A DNA stretch of 64,000 nucleotides from SZUA-368 sp028533045 (GTDB taxonomy: Bacteria; Spirochaetota; Spirochaetia; DSM-2461): NCBI GenBank assembly GCA_050031985.1, contig JBNAIG010000022.1, positions 61,405 to 125,404 of the forward strand, in the 5' to 3' direction. Below, piece after piece: positions 8,235 through 16,448 of the stretch. Position 1 is the stretch's first letter; each line of letters starts with the position of its first letter. Both the position numbers and the translations under genes were made by a program. The notes under the pieces were generated by a model. The model did no database searches and was not told the DNA's origin. It saw nothing but the letters and a program-made list of their open reading frames with translations.

Positions 8235-9098
8235 ATGCAAGAGAACAGACAAACCTCCTATTTCATAGATAGCAGCAGCTGTATAGCCTGCGGGATTTGC
8301 CAGAAAGAGTGCCCTGCACACTGTATTAAAGAAGAGAACGGGGCTCTCAAGATCCTGAATGACCGCTGCATTGAATGCGGCCACTGCGGGGCAGTTTGTC
8401 CCCAAGGGGCTATTAGCTGTAATGAAGAAGTTCTCACAGAAGCAGAGGCCCATGATATTTCCCCGGAGGCAGCCTTTTCCCTGATTGCGGGAAAACGCTC
8501 GGTACGCAGCTACAAAAGCAAGCCTCTTCCCGCAGATGTTCTGGAGAAGATTCTGGAAACGGGAGCCATGACAGGTACGGCATCAAACAGCCGGGATGTG
8601 CGGGCCCATGTGTACTCCGGAACGGCTGCGGTCCAGCTCCGACGAGACCTCTGCCTGCGTCTCTGGGATTTCGTAAACAGACTGAATAATCCCGTCGGCC
8701 GGACAATAGCCCGTTTGGCGGGAGAAGGCAAATACTCCAACCCCAAGGTTCTCTCCGCCTTTGCCCGTAACCTTCTGGACGGAGCCGAAGGCGACGGGGA
8801 CCCTCTCTTCTTCCACGCCCCCACGGTGATGGTCCTGAGTTACCCCAAAAGTAATAAACGCTTCGGCCGGACCAATACAGTACTGGCGGGGCAAAGCATG
8901 ATGCTCTACGCCCATGCTCTGGGAATCGAATCCTGCATGATAGGCTTTGCCGAAATGGGAGCCAAAGGGAAAAAGGGAAAGAAAATTCTTGGAATAGATA
9001 AGAAAAGAGAAGTAGGGCTGATTTTTACCCTGGGCTACGGAACCCCCAAATACTTCCGCCTCCCCAAACGAAGATCCATCCTCGATTCCGATCAATAG
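8235..9098 (+). CDS. 2x[4Fe-4S] ferredoxin-nitroreductase fusion
   Basis: 287 residues starting at the ATG one base after the desulfurase stop. Residues 12-65 hold two CxxCxxCxxxC clusters (CIACGICQKEC and CIECGHCGAVC), a bacterial ferredoxin. From about 80 onward is an FMN nitroreductase domain (KRSVRSYKSKPLPADVLEKI, then a C-terminal GYGTPK motif). Such fusions pass electrons from the clusters to FMN to reduce quinones, nitro compounds or unknown substrates. It probably shares the leaderless transcript of the desulfurase, and translation is likely coupled to it. Confidence 0.9.
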   Translation: MQENRQTSYFIDSSSCIACGICQKECPAHCIKEENGALKILNDRCIECGHCGAVCPQGAISCNEEVLTEAEAHDISPEAAFSLIAGKRSVRSYKSKPLPADVLEKILETGAMTGTASNSRDVRAHVYSGTAAVQLRRDLCLRLWDFVNRLNNPVGRTIARLAGEGKYSNPKVLSAFARNLLDGAEGDGDPLFFHAPTVMVLSYPKSNKRFGRTNTVLAGQSMMLYAHALGIESCMIGFAEMGAKGKKGKKILGIDKKREVGLIFTLGYGTPKYFRLPKRRSILDSDQ

Positions 9099-9124
9099 GC
9101 GTGAATGAAACAAAAGCACGTGAA

Positions 9125-9241
9125 GCGCCCCGTAGCGGTTTCGGGGCTAGGCGGAAGGAGCGCAGGAAGCGGAGCGTGCTCGAGTGCACGTGAGCATTCC
9201 GAGCATCCTGACAACGACGCCCCGGAATCGCTACGGGGCGC
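9125..9241. repeat. GC-rich long-stem hairpin element B
   Basis: GCGCCCCGTAGCG (9125-9137) and CGCTACGGGGCGC (9229-9241) are perfect 13 bp inverted ends, and pairing runs ten more bases inward with two GU pairs, giving a stem of about 23 bp. The roughly 70 nt apical part is purine-rich (GGAAGGAGCGCAGGAAGCGG) with a smaller hairpin near GTGCTC/GAGCAT. It fills the space between two convergent genes, so it may double as a bidirectional terminator. Confidence 0.55.
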
Positions 9242-9247
9242 GCAATG

Positions 9248-9787
9248 TTACTCGGCGGGGGCTTCCACCGGCCCCACAGCCGTAGCCTCCGCAGCAGCGG
9301 CTTCTTCTTCCTTCATCCGCTCTTCGGCCATTTTCTCCAGAGCTTCATTTACATCGTAAGCTTCCCCATCGGCTATGAGTTCACTTACAAACTGAGTGTT
9401 ATTATTAAAGTTAAAGGCTAGGGTCTCTACAGAGGCACCGGTAAGGGTCAGATCAAACTGCATAAGTCCCTGGTCGTCTACCTGAACGGTTCCACTCATA
9501 CCTTCAAAGGGGAGTTCTTCCAGATCTTCCGGAGCAGCCCCCATGGCGCTAAGAGCTTCGGCAATCATGTAGTCCGTGTAGGTTACGGTAGCGAGAGTCT
9601 GTTCTTCATTCATGGACAGTACGGCATTTTCCACGGGCATTCCGTAAAGAAGCATCATAAAAGCCATGGACTGTACGCCAAAGACGTTGCCCACCAAGTC
9701 AGCCATATCTTCCGTTTTAACGGCAGAACAGGATGTGGCAAATAGCAGAGCAAGCCCCAGAAACAGGGCAGAGATTTTCTTGGTCAT
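9248..9787 (-). CDS. uncharacterised lipoprotein
   Basis: 179 residues. MTKKISALFLGLALLFATSC is a lipoprotein signal with Cys20. The rest is a moderately acidic domain with possible beta-strands (LATVTYTDY, MSGTVQVDDQGL, MQFDLTLTGAS) and ends in an Ala/Glu-rich helix and an Ala/Pro tail that looks disordered. I do not recognise a family. The start at 9787 is fixed by GGGAGGAATAATT; the longer frame reaching 9865 begins in the -35 box. Downstream lies hairpin element B. Confidence 0.75.
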   Translation of the reverse strand: MTKKISALFLGLALLFATSCSAVKTEDMADLVGNVFGVQSMAFMMLLYGMPVENAVLSMNEEQTLATVTYTDYMIAEALSAMGAAPEDLEELPFEGMSGTVQVDDQGLMQFDLTLTGASVETLAFNFNNNTQFVSELIADGEAYDVNEALEKMAEERMKEEEAAAAEATAVGPVEAPAE

Positions 9788-9836
9788 AATTATTCCTCCC
9801 GAAACACACTCTCGGGAGAGTTCGTATTTCCACACC

Positions 9837-9865
9837 ATTCTAGTGGCTTCCCCACCCTCTGTCAA
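9837..9865 (-). promoter_or_regulatory. promoter of the 9248-9787 lipoprotein
   Basis: On the minus strand TTGACA (9865-9860), 17 bp, TAGAAT (9842-9837). The leader of about 45 nt contains ACTCTC/GAGAGT, a small hairpin just before the GGGAGG ribosome site that could shield it. Confidence 0.65.
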
Positions 9866-9871
9866 CGAGAT

Positions 9872-11545
9872 TTATTTTACCGCCCTACTCATAATATAAG
9901 TTTCCCAGGGCCTGAGCAGCCTCCTGCCTCTTAAGGAAAAATCGGCATAGTTCCCCAAAATCGACTTCCATCCTCTCCCTTTCCCCAGGGGGAGAAGGGA
10001 AACTTGTTTTTCCGAAGAAAAATTCAAAACCACAAGGAGCTGCTCCTTCTCCAGAGTCCGAGTAAAAACGACAACCGGCCCTTTCTTCCGGGAATGGAGC
10101 CTGTAATCACCGTATATCATAACGGGATGGGCTTTGCGCAGAGCAATGAGCCGTCGGTAGTAGTGAAAAATGGAGTTTGGGTCTGATCTGGCGGATTTAA
10201 CGTTAATCTCCCTGTAGTTGGGATTTACCTTAAGCCAGGGCGTTCCCGTGGTAAAACCGGCTTGGGGGGAGTCGTCCCACTGCATGGGAGTGCGGGCGTT
10301 TTCCCGGGTCCATTTTGCCTGGCGGGACAGGAAATCTTCCTCCGACTCTCCCGCCGCAGAGCACTTGGCCCAATCGTTCCGGAGAGACACGTCGTTTATC
10401 TCTTTCATGGAGGAAAAGGGGAAATTGGTCATGCCGATTTCCTCCCCCTGGTAGACGTAGGGCGAGCCGGGCATGGTATGGAGATAGGTAGCCAGCAGCT
10501 TGGCCGACTGCACCCGGTATTTTCCGTCATCTCCCCAGGCGGAGACCTGACGGGGCTGGTCGTGATTATTAAAATACTGGCTGTTCCAGCCGCTCTTCCA
10601 GCTGGCGTCATACCAGCGCTGCTGTATCCGATTCAGCTCGGAAATGCGTTTTTTCTCTTCGCAATAACGGGGAAGGCCGCAAATCTCAAAGTGAAAGATC
10701 ATATCCAGCTCCTCCCGGCGGGGAGAAACATAGTCGCCCGCCATGGCAGGGGTGGCCCGGTTCATCTCGGCGACGGTCATCACATCGTAACGGGAGAGGG
10801 CGGAACGGTTCATTTCTCTAAAAATGTTGTGAATGCCTTCGTTGTGGGCGTAAAGGACTTCGTCTCCCACATAGCCCTCTTTGTGGGTGGGAGGGTTGGT
10901 CGAGTCGGGCAAGCCGGCGGGTTTCTTTAAGAGATGGACCGCGTCCATGCGAAAACCGTCAATTCCCTTGTCGAGCCACCAGGTCATCATATCTATAATT
11001 TCCCGGTGCACTTTGGGGTTATCCCAATTCAGGTCGGGCTGCTTGCGGGAGAACAGGTGCAGGTAGTATTCGCCGGTCGCCTCATCCCACTCCCAGGCGG
11101 ATCCGGAAAAGATGGACTCCCAGTTATTCGGCTCCCCCTTAGGTCCCTTCCCGGCAGGCTTCCATATATAGTAATCCCGATAGGGATTGTCCTTCGACTT
11201 CCGAGACTCCAGGAACCAGGGATGCTCATCGGATGTATGATTGACCACCAGGTCCATAATCAGCCTTATCCCTCTGCCATGACACTCTTCGAGGAGTTTT
11301 TCCCAGTCGGCCATGGTCCCAAACTCATCCATGATCTTCCTGTAATCGGAAATATCATAGCCGTTATCGTCATTGGGAGATTTATAGACAGGATTCAGCC
11401 AAATCACATCAATCCCCAGCTCTTTCAGATAATCGAGCCGGGAAATTACTCCGGGTATATCCCCTATACCGTCGCCGTTGGAATCCATAAAACTCCGCAC
11501 ATACACCTGATATATGACAGCCTCTTTCCACCAAGTTCGTTCCAT
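9872..11545 (-). CDS. GH13 alpha-glucosidase (oligo-1,6-glucosidase/maltase type)
   Basis: A 557-residue cytoplasmic GH13 enzyme of the oligosaccharide-hydrolysing branch. The conserved regions are present: DLVVNHTSDEHPWF near 98-111, nucleophile D201 in GFRMDAVH, acid/base E260 in TVAEMNRATP and transition-state D329 in FNNHDQPR. It should release glucose from the non-reducing end of short malto- or isomalto-oligosaccharides. The residue after D201 is Ala, not the Val found in strict isomaltases, which favours alpha-1,4 bonds, but this is a weak guide. AGAGGAG precedes the start. No sugar transporter is next to it; the nearest is at 60-63 kb. Confidence 0.93.
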   Translation of the reverse strand: MERTWWKEAVIYQVYVRSFMDSNGDGIGDIPGVISRLDYLKELGIDVIWLNPVYKSPNDDNGYDISDYRKIMDEFGTMADWEKLLEECHGRGIRLIMDLVVNHTSDEHPWFLESRKSKDNPYRDYYIWKPAGKGPKGEPNNWESIFSGSAWEWDEATGEYYLHLFSRKQPDLNWDNPKVHREIIDMMTWWLDKGIDGFRMDAVHLLKKPAGLPDSTNPPTHKEGYVGDEVLYAHNEGIHNIFREMNRSALSRYDVMTVAEMNRATPAMAGDYVSPRREELDMIFHFEICGLPRYCEEKKRISELNRIQQRWYDASWKSGWNSQYFNNHDQPRQVSAWGDDGKYRVQSAKLLATYLHTMPGSPYVYQGEEIGMTNFPFSSMKEINDVSLRNDWAKCSAAGESEEDFLSRQAKWTRENARTPMQWDDSPQAGFTTGTPWLKVNPNYREINVKSARSDPNSIFHYYRRLIALRKAHPVMIYGDYRLHSRKKGPVVVFTRTLEKEQLLVVLNFSSEKQVSLLPLGKGRGWKSILGNYADFSLRGRRLLRPWETYIMSRAVK

Positions 11546-11621
11546 AGGGACTCCTCTTGATTGAGTATAAGACCTGGCAAATGAAAAAACGAGAGCTAAA
11601 CGGTACTATTTTACCTTAAAA

Positions 11622-11651
11622 TTGGAATTGCCCTCCCCCTGTGTTTATAAT
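11622..11651 (+). promoter_or_regulatory. promoter of the 11686 lipoprotein
   Basis: TTGGAA (11622-11627), 18 bp, TATAAT (11646-11651). The start codon is 34 bp further on behind AAAGGAG, so this is a conventional leadered promoter. Confidence 0.6.
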
Positions 11652-11685
11652 GTGAACAAGACGCCCTAAAGGAGAAAAAGCAAAA

Positions 11686-12435
11686 ATGAAAAAGTATCTC
11701 GCACCTATTCTTTTAATCGCAGCCCTTCTGACAATCTTCGCCTCCTGTACTTCTATTAGCGAATCCATCAATAACGCCGTATCAAGCATCGAAGATTCGG
11801 TCAATGCCGGAAAAAAAGCCCTAAGCGATGCGGCTATGGCCTCAAGCGGTATGGCACTCTACGCACAGGTTTTCATGGCCGGAGGATATATGGCGGAGGA
11901 CCACAACTTCAAAGAGGGGGAAGGAGTCGAATTCCACGTGGAAGTTACTACAGAGGGAAACAAAACCACCTATACTTCGCAAAAAGCACTTCTCAAAGAA
12001 ACGGCCGAAGGCAACTGGTGGGCTCTTTCATCCCAAGACAGTGAGGAAAACCTGATGGAAGCGGAGATTCTCATGTCCGAAGAGATGGATATCCTCGTGA
12101 TGCGCTATCGTACTGAGGAAGGAGAAATCATGGAGTGGATTCCCGAACAAGGCGAAGAGATTGAAGAGGAAGAAGATCCGGAAGATCTGGACTACAGCTC
12201 CCTCTCAAAGGGATGGGAGACGATTACTGTTATGGCCGGTAAGTTCAAAGCAGAACGATTCTATGTTGAAGATGACAGCGAAGGGACCCTCTCTACCCAG
12301 GAGTGGTGGATGACAGAGGATGTTCCCGGAGAAATGGTAAAATATATCTACACGAACCAGAAAGAAGGCTCCCTTGCGGAAGGAGAGCTAAAAGCCATCA
12401 CCAAGGGTAACGTAACCCAAATGGACTCCTACTAA
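11686..12435 (+). CDS. uncharacterised acidic lipoprotein
   Basis: 249 residues. MKKYLAPILLIAALLTIFAS followed by Cys21 is a lipoprotein signal. The mature protein has a helical segment (about 22-60), then a beta-rich part with a very acidic stretch (EQGEEIEEEEDPEDLD near 155-172) and WWMTEDVPGEMVKY-like elements near the end that recall periplasmic proteins monitoring lipoprotein or outer-membrane load. No family is recognised. AAAGGAG lies about ten bases before the start. It ends at a hairpin whose U-tract is on the other strand. Confidence 0.75.
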   Translation: MKKYLAPILLIAALLTIFASCTSISESINNAVSSIEDSVNAGKKALSDAAMASSGMALYAQVFMAGGYMAEDHNFKEGEGVEFHVEVTTEGNKTTYTSQKALLKETAEGNWWALSSQDSEENLMEAEILMSEEMDILVMRYRTEEGEIMEWIPEQGEEIEEEEDPEDLDYSSLSKGWETITVMAGKFKAERFYVEDDSEGTLSTQEWWMTEDVPGEMVKYIYTNQKEGSLAEGELKAITKGNVTQMDSY

Positions 12436-12528
12436 AAAAAAGGGCCCGCACACCGGCGGGCCCCAAGGAGGGAGTTTCATTTATGAAAAAAAGTTTTAGT
12501 TGTTTTGGGACGTTGTCCCGTTGCTGTT
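12433..12528 (-). ncRNA. candidate small RNA with anti-Shine-Dalgarno segment
   Basis: The GC hairpin at 12442-12463 is followed by a run of U only on the minus strand, so it should end a minus-strand transcript. A possible -10 box TATATT (12540-12535) would start one near 12528, about 95 nt long. It would contain a GGGAC-AAC-GTCCC hairpin, then an unpaired CUCCCUCCUU directly before the terminator. That pyrimidine segment is complementary to AAGGAGGGAG-type ribosome sites. The -35 is poor, and no minus-strand gene lies upstream, so the RNA is a hypothesis resting on the terminator polarity. Confidence 0.35.
12434..12463 (-). terminator. intrinsic terminator with minus-strand polarity
   Basis: GGGCCCGC (12442-12449) and GCGGGCCC (12456-12463) pair around a 6 nt loop. 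On the minus strand the stem is followed by nine T residues. On the plus strand it is followed by CAAGG, so it would end the upstream lipoprotein transcript only weakly. Confidence 0.7.
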
Positions 12529-12620
12529 GAACTAAATATAAGGGATGAGCCTTTCCTTAACATTACAGGAATATTACAAGAGCGTAATATTCGATTTTTC
12601 CCACAAAATATCCCTTATCC

Positions 12621-12649
12621 TTGACTTTCCCCCTTTGGTGCATTATATT
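12621..12649 (+). promoter_or_regulatory. promoter of the znuACB operon
   Basis: TTGACT (12621-12626), 17 bp, TATATT (12644-12649). The leader is about 43 nt and ends with AAGGAGG before the znuA start. Confidence 0.65.
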
Positions 12650-12664
12650 AGGCAAAGCTAACTA

Positions 12665-12682
12665 TGTATTACATTGTATTAC
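12665..12682 (+). promoter_or_regulatory. direct repeat, possible zinc-responsive operator
   Basis: TGTATTAC occurs twice with a 2 bp gap (12665-12672 and 12675-12682), one helical turn apart, just downstream of the predicted transcription start of znuA. Two in-phase half-sites inside the leader fit binding of a repressor such as the ribbon-helix-helix protein encoded at the other end of the operon. It is not a palindromic Fur/Zur box. Confidence 0.35.
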
Positions 12683-12698
12683 CAAGGAGGATTTTTAC

Positions 12699-13622
12699 AT
12701 GTTCAATCGTAAATTTACCGGGCTTTTTATTTTAATTGCTCTGGCAGCCCCTCTTTTTGCGGGAGGCGGCGCAGAAGCGGAAGTGGACAAAGAAAACTAC
12801 TTTGTTTCCATCGTACCCCAGGCCTACCTTCTGGAAAGAATCGTAGGAGACAGGGCGGAAGTAACCGTCATGGTTCCTCCCGGAAAGAGTCCCGCGACTT
12901 ATGAGCCCACACCTCAGCAGGTGATGGAATTGGGTGAAGCGGCGGCCTATTTTACCCTGGGAGTTCCTTTTGAGCAGAATTTTATCCCTACCATAGAGGC
13001 TTCTCTTCCCGAACTAAGGCTGATTGACGGCGCAGCGGGAATAGAAAGACGCCATCTGGAAGCCCACGACCACGAGGAAGAAGGCCATGAGGAGGGAGAT
13101 CATAAAGAGGAAGGTCACGACGACCACGAAGAGGGTGCTATAGATCCCCATGTGTGGTTCTCCCCCGTCCTTGGTCAAGTTATCGCCCGGAACATGGCCG
13201 CTACTGTTATGGCCGACGACCCGGAAGGAAAAGATGTTTACCAGGCCAACCTGGACAGCCTGATTCAGGATTTGGATACCCTGGATAAGGAATTGGCCGA
13301 GATTTTGGCCCCCGTTAAGGGAGAAACTCTTTTCGTATACCACCCTGCCTTTGGTTACTTTGCCGACCGGTACGGTCTGCACCAGGAAGCCATTGAGGTG
13401 GGAGGAAAAGAACCTTCTGCGGCCGTTTTGGAACATATTATAGAGGAAGCCATTGAAGACGGTGTTCATATTGTTCTTGTTCAGCCCGAGTTCGCCCAGG
13501 CCAGTGCCGAAGCGGTAGCCAATGCCATTGGCGGCGTGGTTGTTCCCGTAGCTCCCCTTAGTAAGGACTATATCAATAATATGAAAGCCCTTGCCCAACA
13601 GCTTCAGGAAGGCTTAAAATAA
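12699..13622 (+). CDS. znuA: zinc ABC transporter substrate-binding protein
   Basis: A 307-residue cluster A-I (ZnuA/TroA) binding protein. A cleavable signal ends near ALAAPLFAGGG. A His/Asp/Glu-rich loop (HDHEEEGHEEGDHKEEGHDD, near 130-150) is typical of zinc rather than manganese transporters. Expected ligands are seen in DPHVWFSP, YHPAFGYFADRY and the acidic QPEFAQASA. The first ligand position, in GKSPATYEPTP, has Lys where His is common, so coordination may use three protein ligands. The ATG at 12699 follows AAGGAGG; the frame is open further up, but without support. First gene of znuA-znuC-znuB. Confidence 0.92.
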   Translation: MFNRKFTGLFILIALAAPLFAGGGAEAEVDKENYFVSIVPQAYLLERIVGDRAEVTVMVPPGKSPATYEPTPQQVMELGEAAAYFTLGVPFEQNFIPTIEASLPELRLIDGAAGIERRHLEAHDHEEEGHEEGDHKEEGHDDHEEGAIDPHVWFSPVLGQVIARNMAATVMADDPEGKDVYQANLDSLIQDLDTLDKELAEILAPVKGETLFVYHPAFGYFADRYGLHQEAIEVGGKEPSAAVLEHIIEEAIEDGVHIVLVQPEFAQASAEAVANAIGGVVVPVAPLSKDYINNMKALAQQLQEGLK

Positions 13623-13627
13623 AATCC

Positions 13628-14404
13628 ATGAGCTCAACCCCGGTCATCCAACTAGAAGACATATCCTTTTCCTACGAGAATACCCCGGTATTTAAGAGTG
13701 TAAACCTTTGCCTTCACAAAGGGGACTACGCCGCCATACTGGGACCTAACGGAGGAGGAAAGTCAACCTTGATCAAATTGATGACCGGGCTCATAAAACC
13801 CTATTCGGGAACGCTGCGGATAGGAGGAAGGTCGGTTCAAGACAGGGGCCAAGCCCCCTACTCCCAGATCGGCTATGTCCCCCAATACGTCAATTTTGAC
13901 AGCCTTTTTCCCGCCACCGTCATGGAAGCGGTCTTAACGGGCACCCTAAAAAAGGGCTGGGGATTTTACAGCAAGAAAGACAAACTGATTGCGGAAGAAG
14001 CCCTGGAGATGGTGGGACTGGAAGCTATGAAGAATCGCTCCTTTTCGGAAATTTCCGGCGGGCAGCGGCAAAGAACCCTCATAGCCCGGGCCCTCGCCTC
14101 ACAGCAGGAGATACTCATCCTGGACGAACCCACCGCCAGCGTGGACAAGGAAGTGGCCCGCCAGTTTAGCGAACTCCTCTCCCGGCTCAACGAAAAACTC
14201 ACCATTATTCTGGCCACCCATAACTTTGACTATGTAGATAAAGATGTGAACCGGGTCTTTTGCGTTAACCAGGCCGTGGTGGAACATCCGGTGGACCAGG
14301 TTAGCGACGAACTTGTCTCTTTGAGCTACGGAAGGTCCGTAAAAGCCGTTCACCACAACAAAGCTCTCCCACCCCACACACATCAAAGGAAAAAAGCCGA
14401 ATGA
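13628..14404 (+). CDS. znuC: zinc ABC transporter ATP-binding protein
   Basis: A 258-residue ABC ATPase that powers zinc import. Walker A is GPNGGGKSTL (near 38-47), the signature is ISGGQRQR, Walker B is ILILDEPTA, and the switch His is in LATHNFD. The C-terminal tail has HHN and HTH clusters that could sense or hold metal. It starts 5 bp after znuA and overlaps znuB by 4 bp (ATGA). Confidence 0.93.
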   Translation: MSSTPVIQLEDISFSYENTPVFKSVNLCLHKGDYAAILGPNGGGKSTLIKLMTGLIKPYSGTLRIGGRSVQDRGQAPYSQIGYVPQYVNFDSLFPATVMEAVLTGTLKKGWGFYSKKDKLIAEEALEMVGLEAMKNRSFSEISGGQRQRTLIARALASQQEILILDEPTASVDKEVARQFSELLSRLNEKLTIILATHNFDYVDKDVNRVFCVNQAVVEHPVDQVSDELVSLSYGRSVKAVHHNKALPPHTHQRKKAE

Positions 14405-15234
14405 GTTCCTTCCTAGCCGCCCTTACCAATCCGGCGGTCCCCTTTATCCGTTACGCTCTTATCGCAGGCCTTTTAGCCAGTGCCTCCTTTGGCACCGTAG
14501 GCTCCCTGGTTATCGTTAAACGCATCTCCTACATTGCGGGAGCCATAAGCCACGCCTCTTTGGCCGGTTTGGGAGCGGTAGTCTATTTTAATGAAGTACG
14601 GGGCTGGAACCTTTCCCCCATGGCGGGAGCGGTCGTCACAGCCCTTTCCGCCGCCTATGTCATTGCCCTTATTTCCCGGCGCAACAGAGAGCGGTCGGAC
14701 ACGGTCATAAGTACCATCTGGGCAGTGGGAATGGGAATCGGCCTACTGTTCATTGCCAAAACACCGGGATACACCGACCCGATGAGCTATATTTTCGGGA
14801 ATATTCTGCTTTTAAGAAAATCGGACCTGATTCTTATCGCCATCCTGGATGTGGTGGTTCTTCTGTCCATCATCTTCCTCTACCGAGCCTTCCACGCCAT
14901 CGCTTTTGACGAGGAGTTCGCCCGTACCAGAGGGTTGAATACGAATTTTTATGAGACCTATCTTATCCTGCTCACCGCTTTAACCGTGGTGCTTATGCTT
15001 ACCACCGTAGGATTGGTCATGGTCATTGCCCTTCTTACCATCCCCGCCGCCATGAGCGCCATTTTTACGAACAAACTCTGGCAGATGATGATAGGCGCCG
15101 TGATAATCGGCATGATCCTCAACACGGCGGGCCTTATAATCAGCTATAACCTGAATTTCCCCACCGGCTCCACCACCATTGTCCTCGCCGGGATCTCCTA
15201 TCTCCTACTGCGAGTCCTCAAAAGAAAAGCCTGA
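14401..15234 (+). CDS. znuB: zinc ABC transporter permease
   Basis: 277 residues with about eight membrane helices, of the ABC-3 permease family. GTVGSLVIVKRISYIAGAIS and SHASLAGLG near 28-58 are family signatures, and GLVMVIALLTIPAAMSAIF is the conserved late helix. It forms the channel for zinc delivered by ZnuA. Last gene of the operon; it ends 6 bp before the convergent ribbon-helix-helix gene. Confidence 0.93.
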   Translation: MSSFLAALTNPAVPFIRYALIAGLLASASFGTVGSLVIVKRISYIAGAISHASLAGLGAVVYFNEVRGWNLSPMAGAVVTALSAAYVIALISRRNRERSDTVISTIWAVGMGIGLLFIAKTPGYTDPMSYIFGNILLLRKSDLILIAILDVVVLLSIIFLYRAFHAIAFDEEFARTRGLNTNFYETYLILLTALTVVLMLTTVGLVMVIALLTIPAAMSAIFTNKLWQMMIGAVIIGMILNTAGLIISYNLNFPTGSTTIVLAGISYLLLRVLKRKA

Positions 15235-15240
15235 CAAATC

Positions 15241-15513
15241 TCAACTATCCTTTTTCTCCCCCTGACGACAGACAAGGTGAACGGCGTGACAATCTTCGCA
15301 CACCTCAACATCATGGTTTTCCGTAAAGGCGTCCCAATGCTTTTTTTGCTGGGGCGTAATAATGCCCGTTCCCCGGCAGAGGGGACAGGTATTGTCCAGG
15401 GCATTCAGAAGAGCTTTGCGGATGAATTCGGAACGGTTGGGAATATTTTTAATAACCCGCCCCAGCTCCTCGTCGACTTTGAAGGATATAACCTCCTGCT
15501 TCGTCTCTTTCAT
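15241..15513 (-). CDS. ribbon-helix-helix protein with Cys/His metal domain, candidate zinc regulator
   Basis: 90 residues. Residues 5-38 form a CopG/NikR-like ribbon-helix-helix (VISFKVDEELGRVIKNIPNR, then SEFIRKALLNAL). The C-terminal half has C43 and C46 (CPLC), H59, C72 and C75 (CEDC), H76, H79 and C82, a metal site. Small DNA-binding dimers of this design are metal-dependent repressors in other systems. Convergence with znuACB suggests that it controls zinc uptake; this is inference. The start at 15513 has no ribosome site but a promoter ending six bases upstream. Confidence 0.78.
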   Translation of the reverse strand: MKETKQEVISFKVDEELGRVIKNIPNRSEFIRKALLNALDNTCPLCRGTGIITPQQKKHWDAFTENHDVEVCEDCHAVHLVCRQGEKKDS

Positions 15514-15519
15514 GCTTTC

Positions 15520-15548
15520 ATTTTATGACTGACGGGATTTTTTGTAAA
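15520..15548 (-). promoter_or_regulatory. leaderless promoter of the ribbon-helix-helix gene
   Basis: On the minus strand TTTACA (15548-15543), 17 bp, TAAAAT (15525-15520), then six bases to the ATG at 15513. It lies back to back with the promoter of the MYG1-like gene. Confidence 0.6.
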
Positions 15549-15554
15549 GGACGA

Positions 15555-15584
15555 TTGCCGATAACCCCCTCTCCGTGGCATACT
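15555..15584 (+). promoter_or_regulatory. leaderless promoter of the MYG1-like gene
   Basis: TTGCCG (15555-15560), 18 bp, CATACT (15579-15584), then six bases to the ATG at 15591. The -10 is weaker than in other leaderless promoters here. Confidence 0.5.
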
Positions 15585-15590
15585 AATAGC

Positions 15591-16448
15591 ATGTCATATA
15601 AAATAGTAATTCACGCCGGAAAGGCCCATATGGACGAACTTCTCGCCGCCTCCCTTCTCCGATTGCATAAAAAAGAGGCCCCCGCCGAAGTGGAGCGGGT
15701 TTTCTCCGACGACGCTGCCCAAAGAGTACGGGACGGAATTACAGGCCCGGACATCTACTATTTGGACTGCGGACTGGGGTTCGACCCGGAAAAGAACCTC
15801 TTTGACCACCACCAGGACCGGGAACTGGACAGCGCCGCCTGCCTCGTGTGGGATACCTTTTTCTCCGATAAAAAAAACACAGACCTGGATGACTATATAA
15901 GACTGATTTCCCGGGTGGACAATAAGGGCCCCAAATCGCTCAACGACTTTGAGCTGATTGACGAAAGCCGGCTTTACTTTACCACGGGGCAAAAACTCTT
16001 ACTCAAAGCCTTTGAAGCGGACCCGGCCGGTATCATTGAGCACTACGCTGCGGCCCTGGAGGATAACCTTGCCTTCGAAGAACAAAAGGCCCTGGCCCGA
16101 GAGTGGATAGAAGAGGAGAGTAACGTCTCAATAAGGATGATTCACGGCTGCATGGCCCTCTCTTTTAACAAACGCCCCCCGGAGGATCTGATTATCCCCA
16201 TCCGGGCGGTGGACGATGAGATTGTGGACAAACACAAAGTCGAGGTTATCTACTCCTTTGACGACCGGGACGAAGAGGTTCGAACCCTCTTCCGAACCTT
16301 CCATGGCCATGAAAAGCTGGATTTTACCCGCTCCCATCCAACAAATCTCAAGTTCTGCCATCAGAGCGGTTTCCTCATGAAGATTGTCCCCGATAGGGAA
16401 GATGAGTGGGTCAGTCTGATAAAAGAGTCCCTGGGGGAAGAAGAATGA
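15591..16448 (+). CDS. MYG1-like DHH-superfamily metal-dependent phosphoesterase
   Basis: 285 residues. VIHAGKAHMDELLAASLL near the N-terminus and LDCGLGFDPEKNLFDHHQDR near 60-80 match the MYG1 (UPF0160) family: a His-x-x-x-His-x-Asp motif, an Asp on the next strand and a DHH motif that bind two metals. Family members are RNA exonucleases or related phosphoesterases; the bacterial role is not settled. The start at 15591 is set by the promoter and is 22 codons shorter than the longest reading. It overlaps the MEMO-like gene by 4 bp, so the two are co-translated. Confidence 0.78.
   Translation: MSYKIVIHAGKAHMDELLAASLLRLHKKEAPAEVERVFSDDAAQRVRDGITGPDIYYLDCGLGFDPEKNLFDHHQDRELDSAACLVWDTFFSDKKNTDLDDYIRLISRVDNKGPKSLNDFELIDESRLYFTTGQKLLLKAFEADPAGIIEHYAAALEDNLAFEEQKALAREWIEEESNVSIRMIHGCMALSFNKRPPEDLIIPIRAVDDEIVDKHKVEVIYSFDDRDEEVRTLFRTFHGHEKLDFTRSHPTNLKFCHQSGFLMKIVPDREDEWVSLIKESLGEEE

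Noticed and set aside
9125..9241. Element B as an omega-RNA/HEARO-type guide RNA
   Set aside because: No IscB, IsrB or TnpB gene is present in the window, and the element sits between unrelated convergent genes.
12483..12530. 15-codon frame (MKKSFSCFGTLSRCC) behind AAGGAGGGAG
   Set aside because: The ribosome-like site is 12 bases away and is better explained as the complement of the pyrimidine stretch in the candidate minus-strand RNA; too short to support as a gene.
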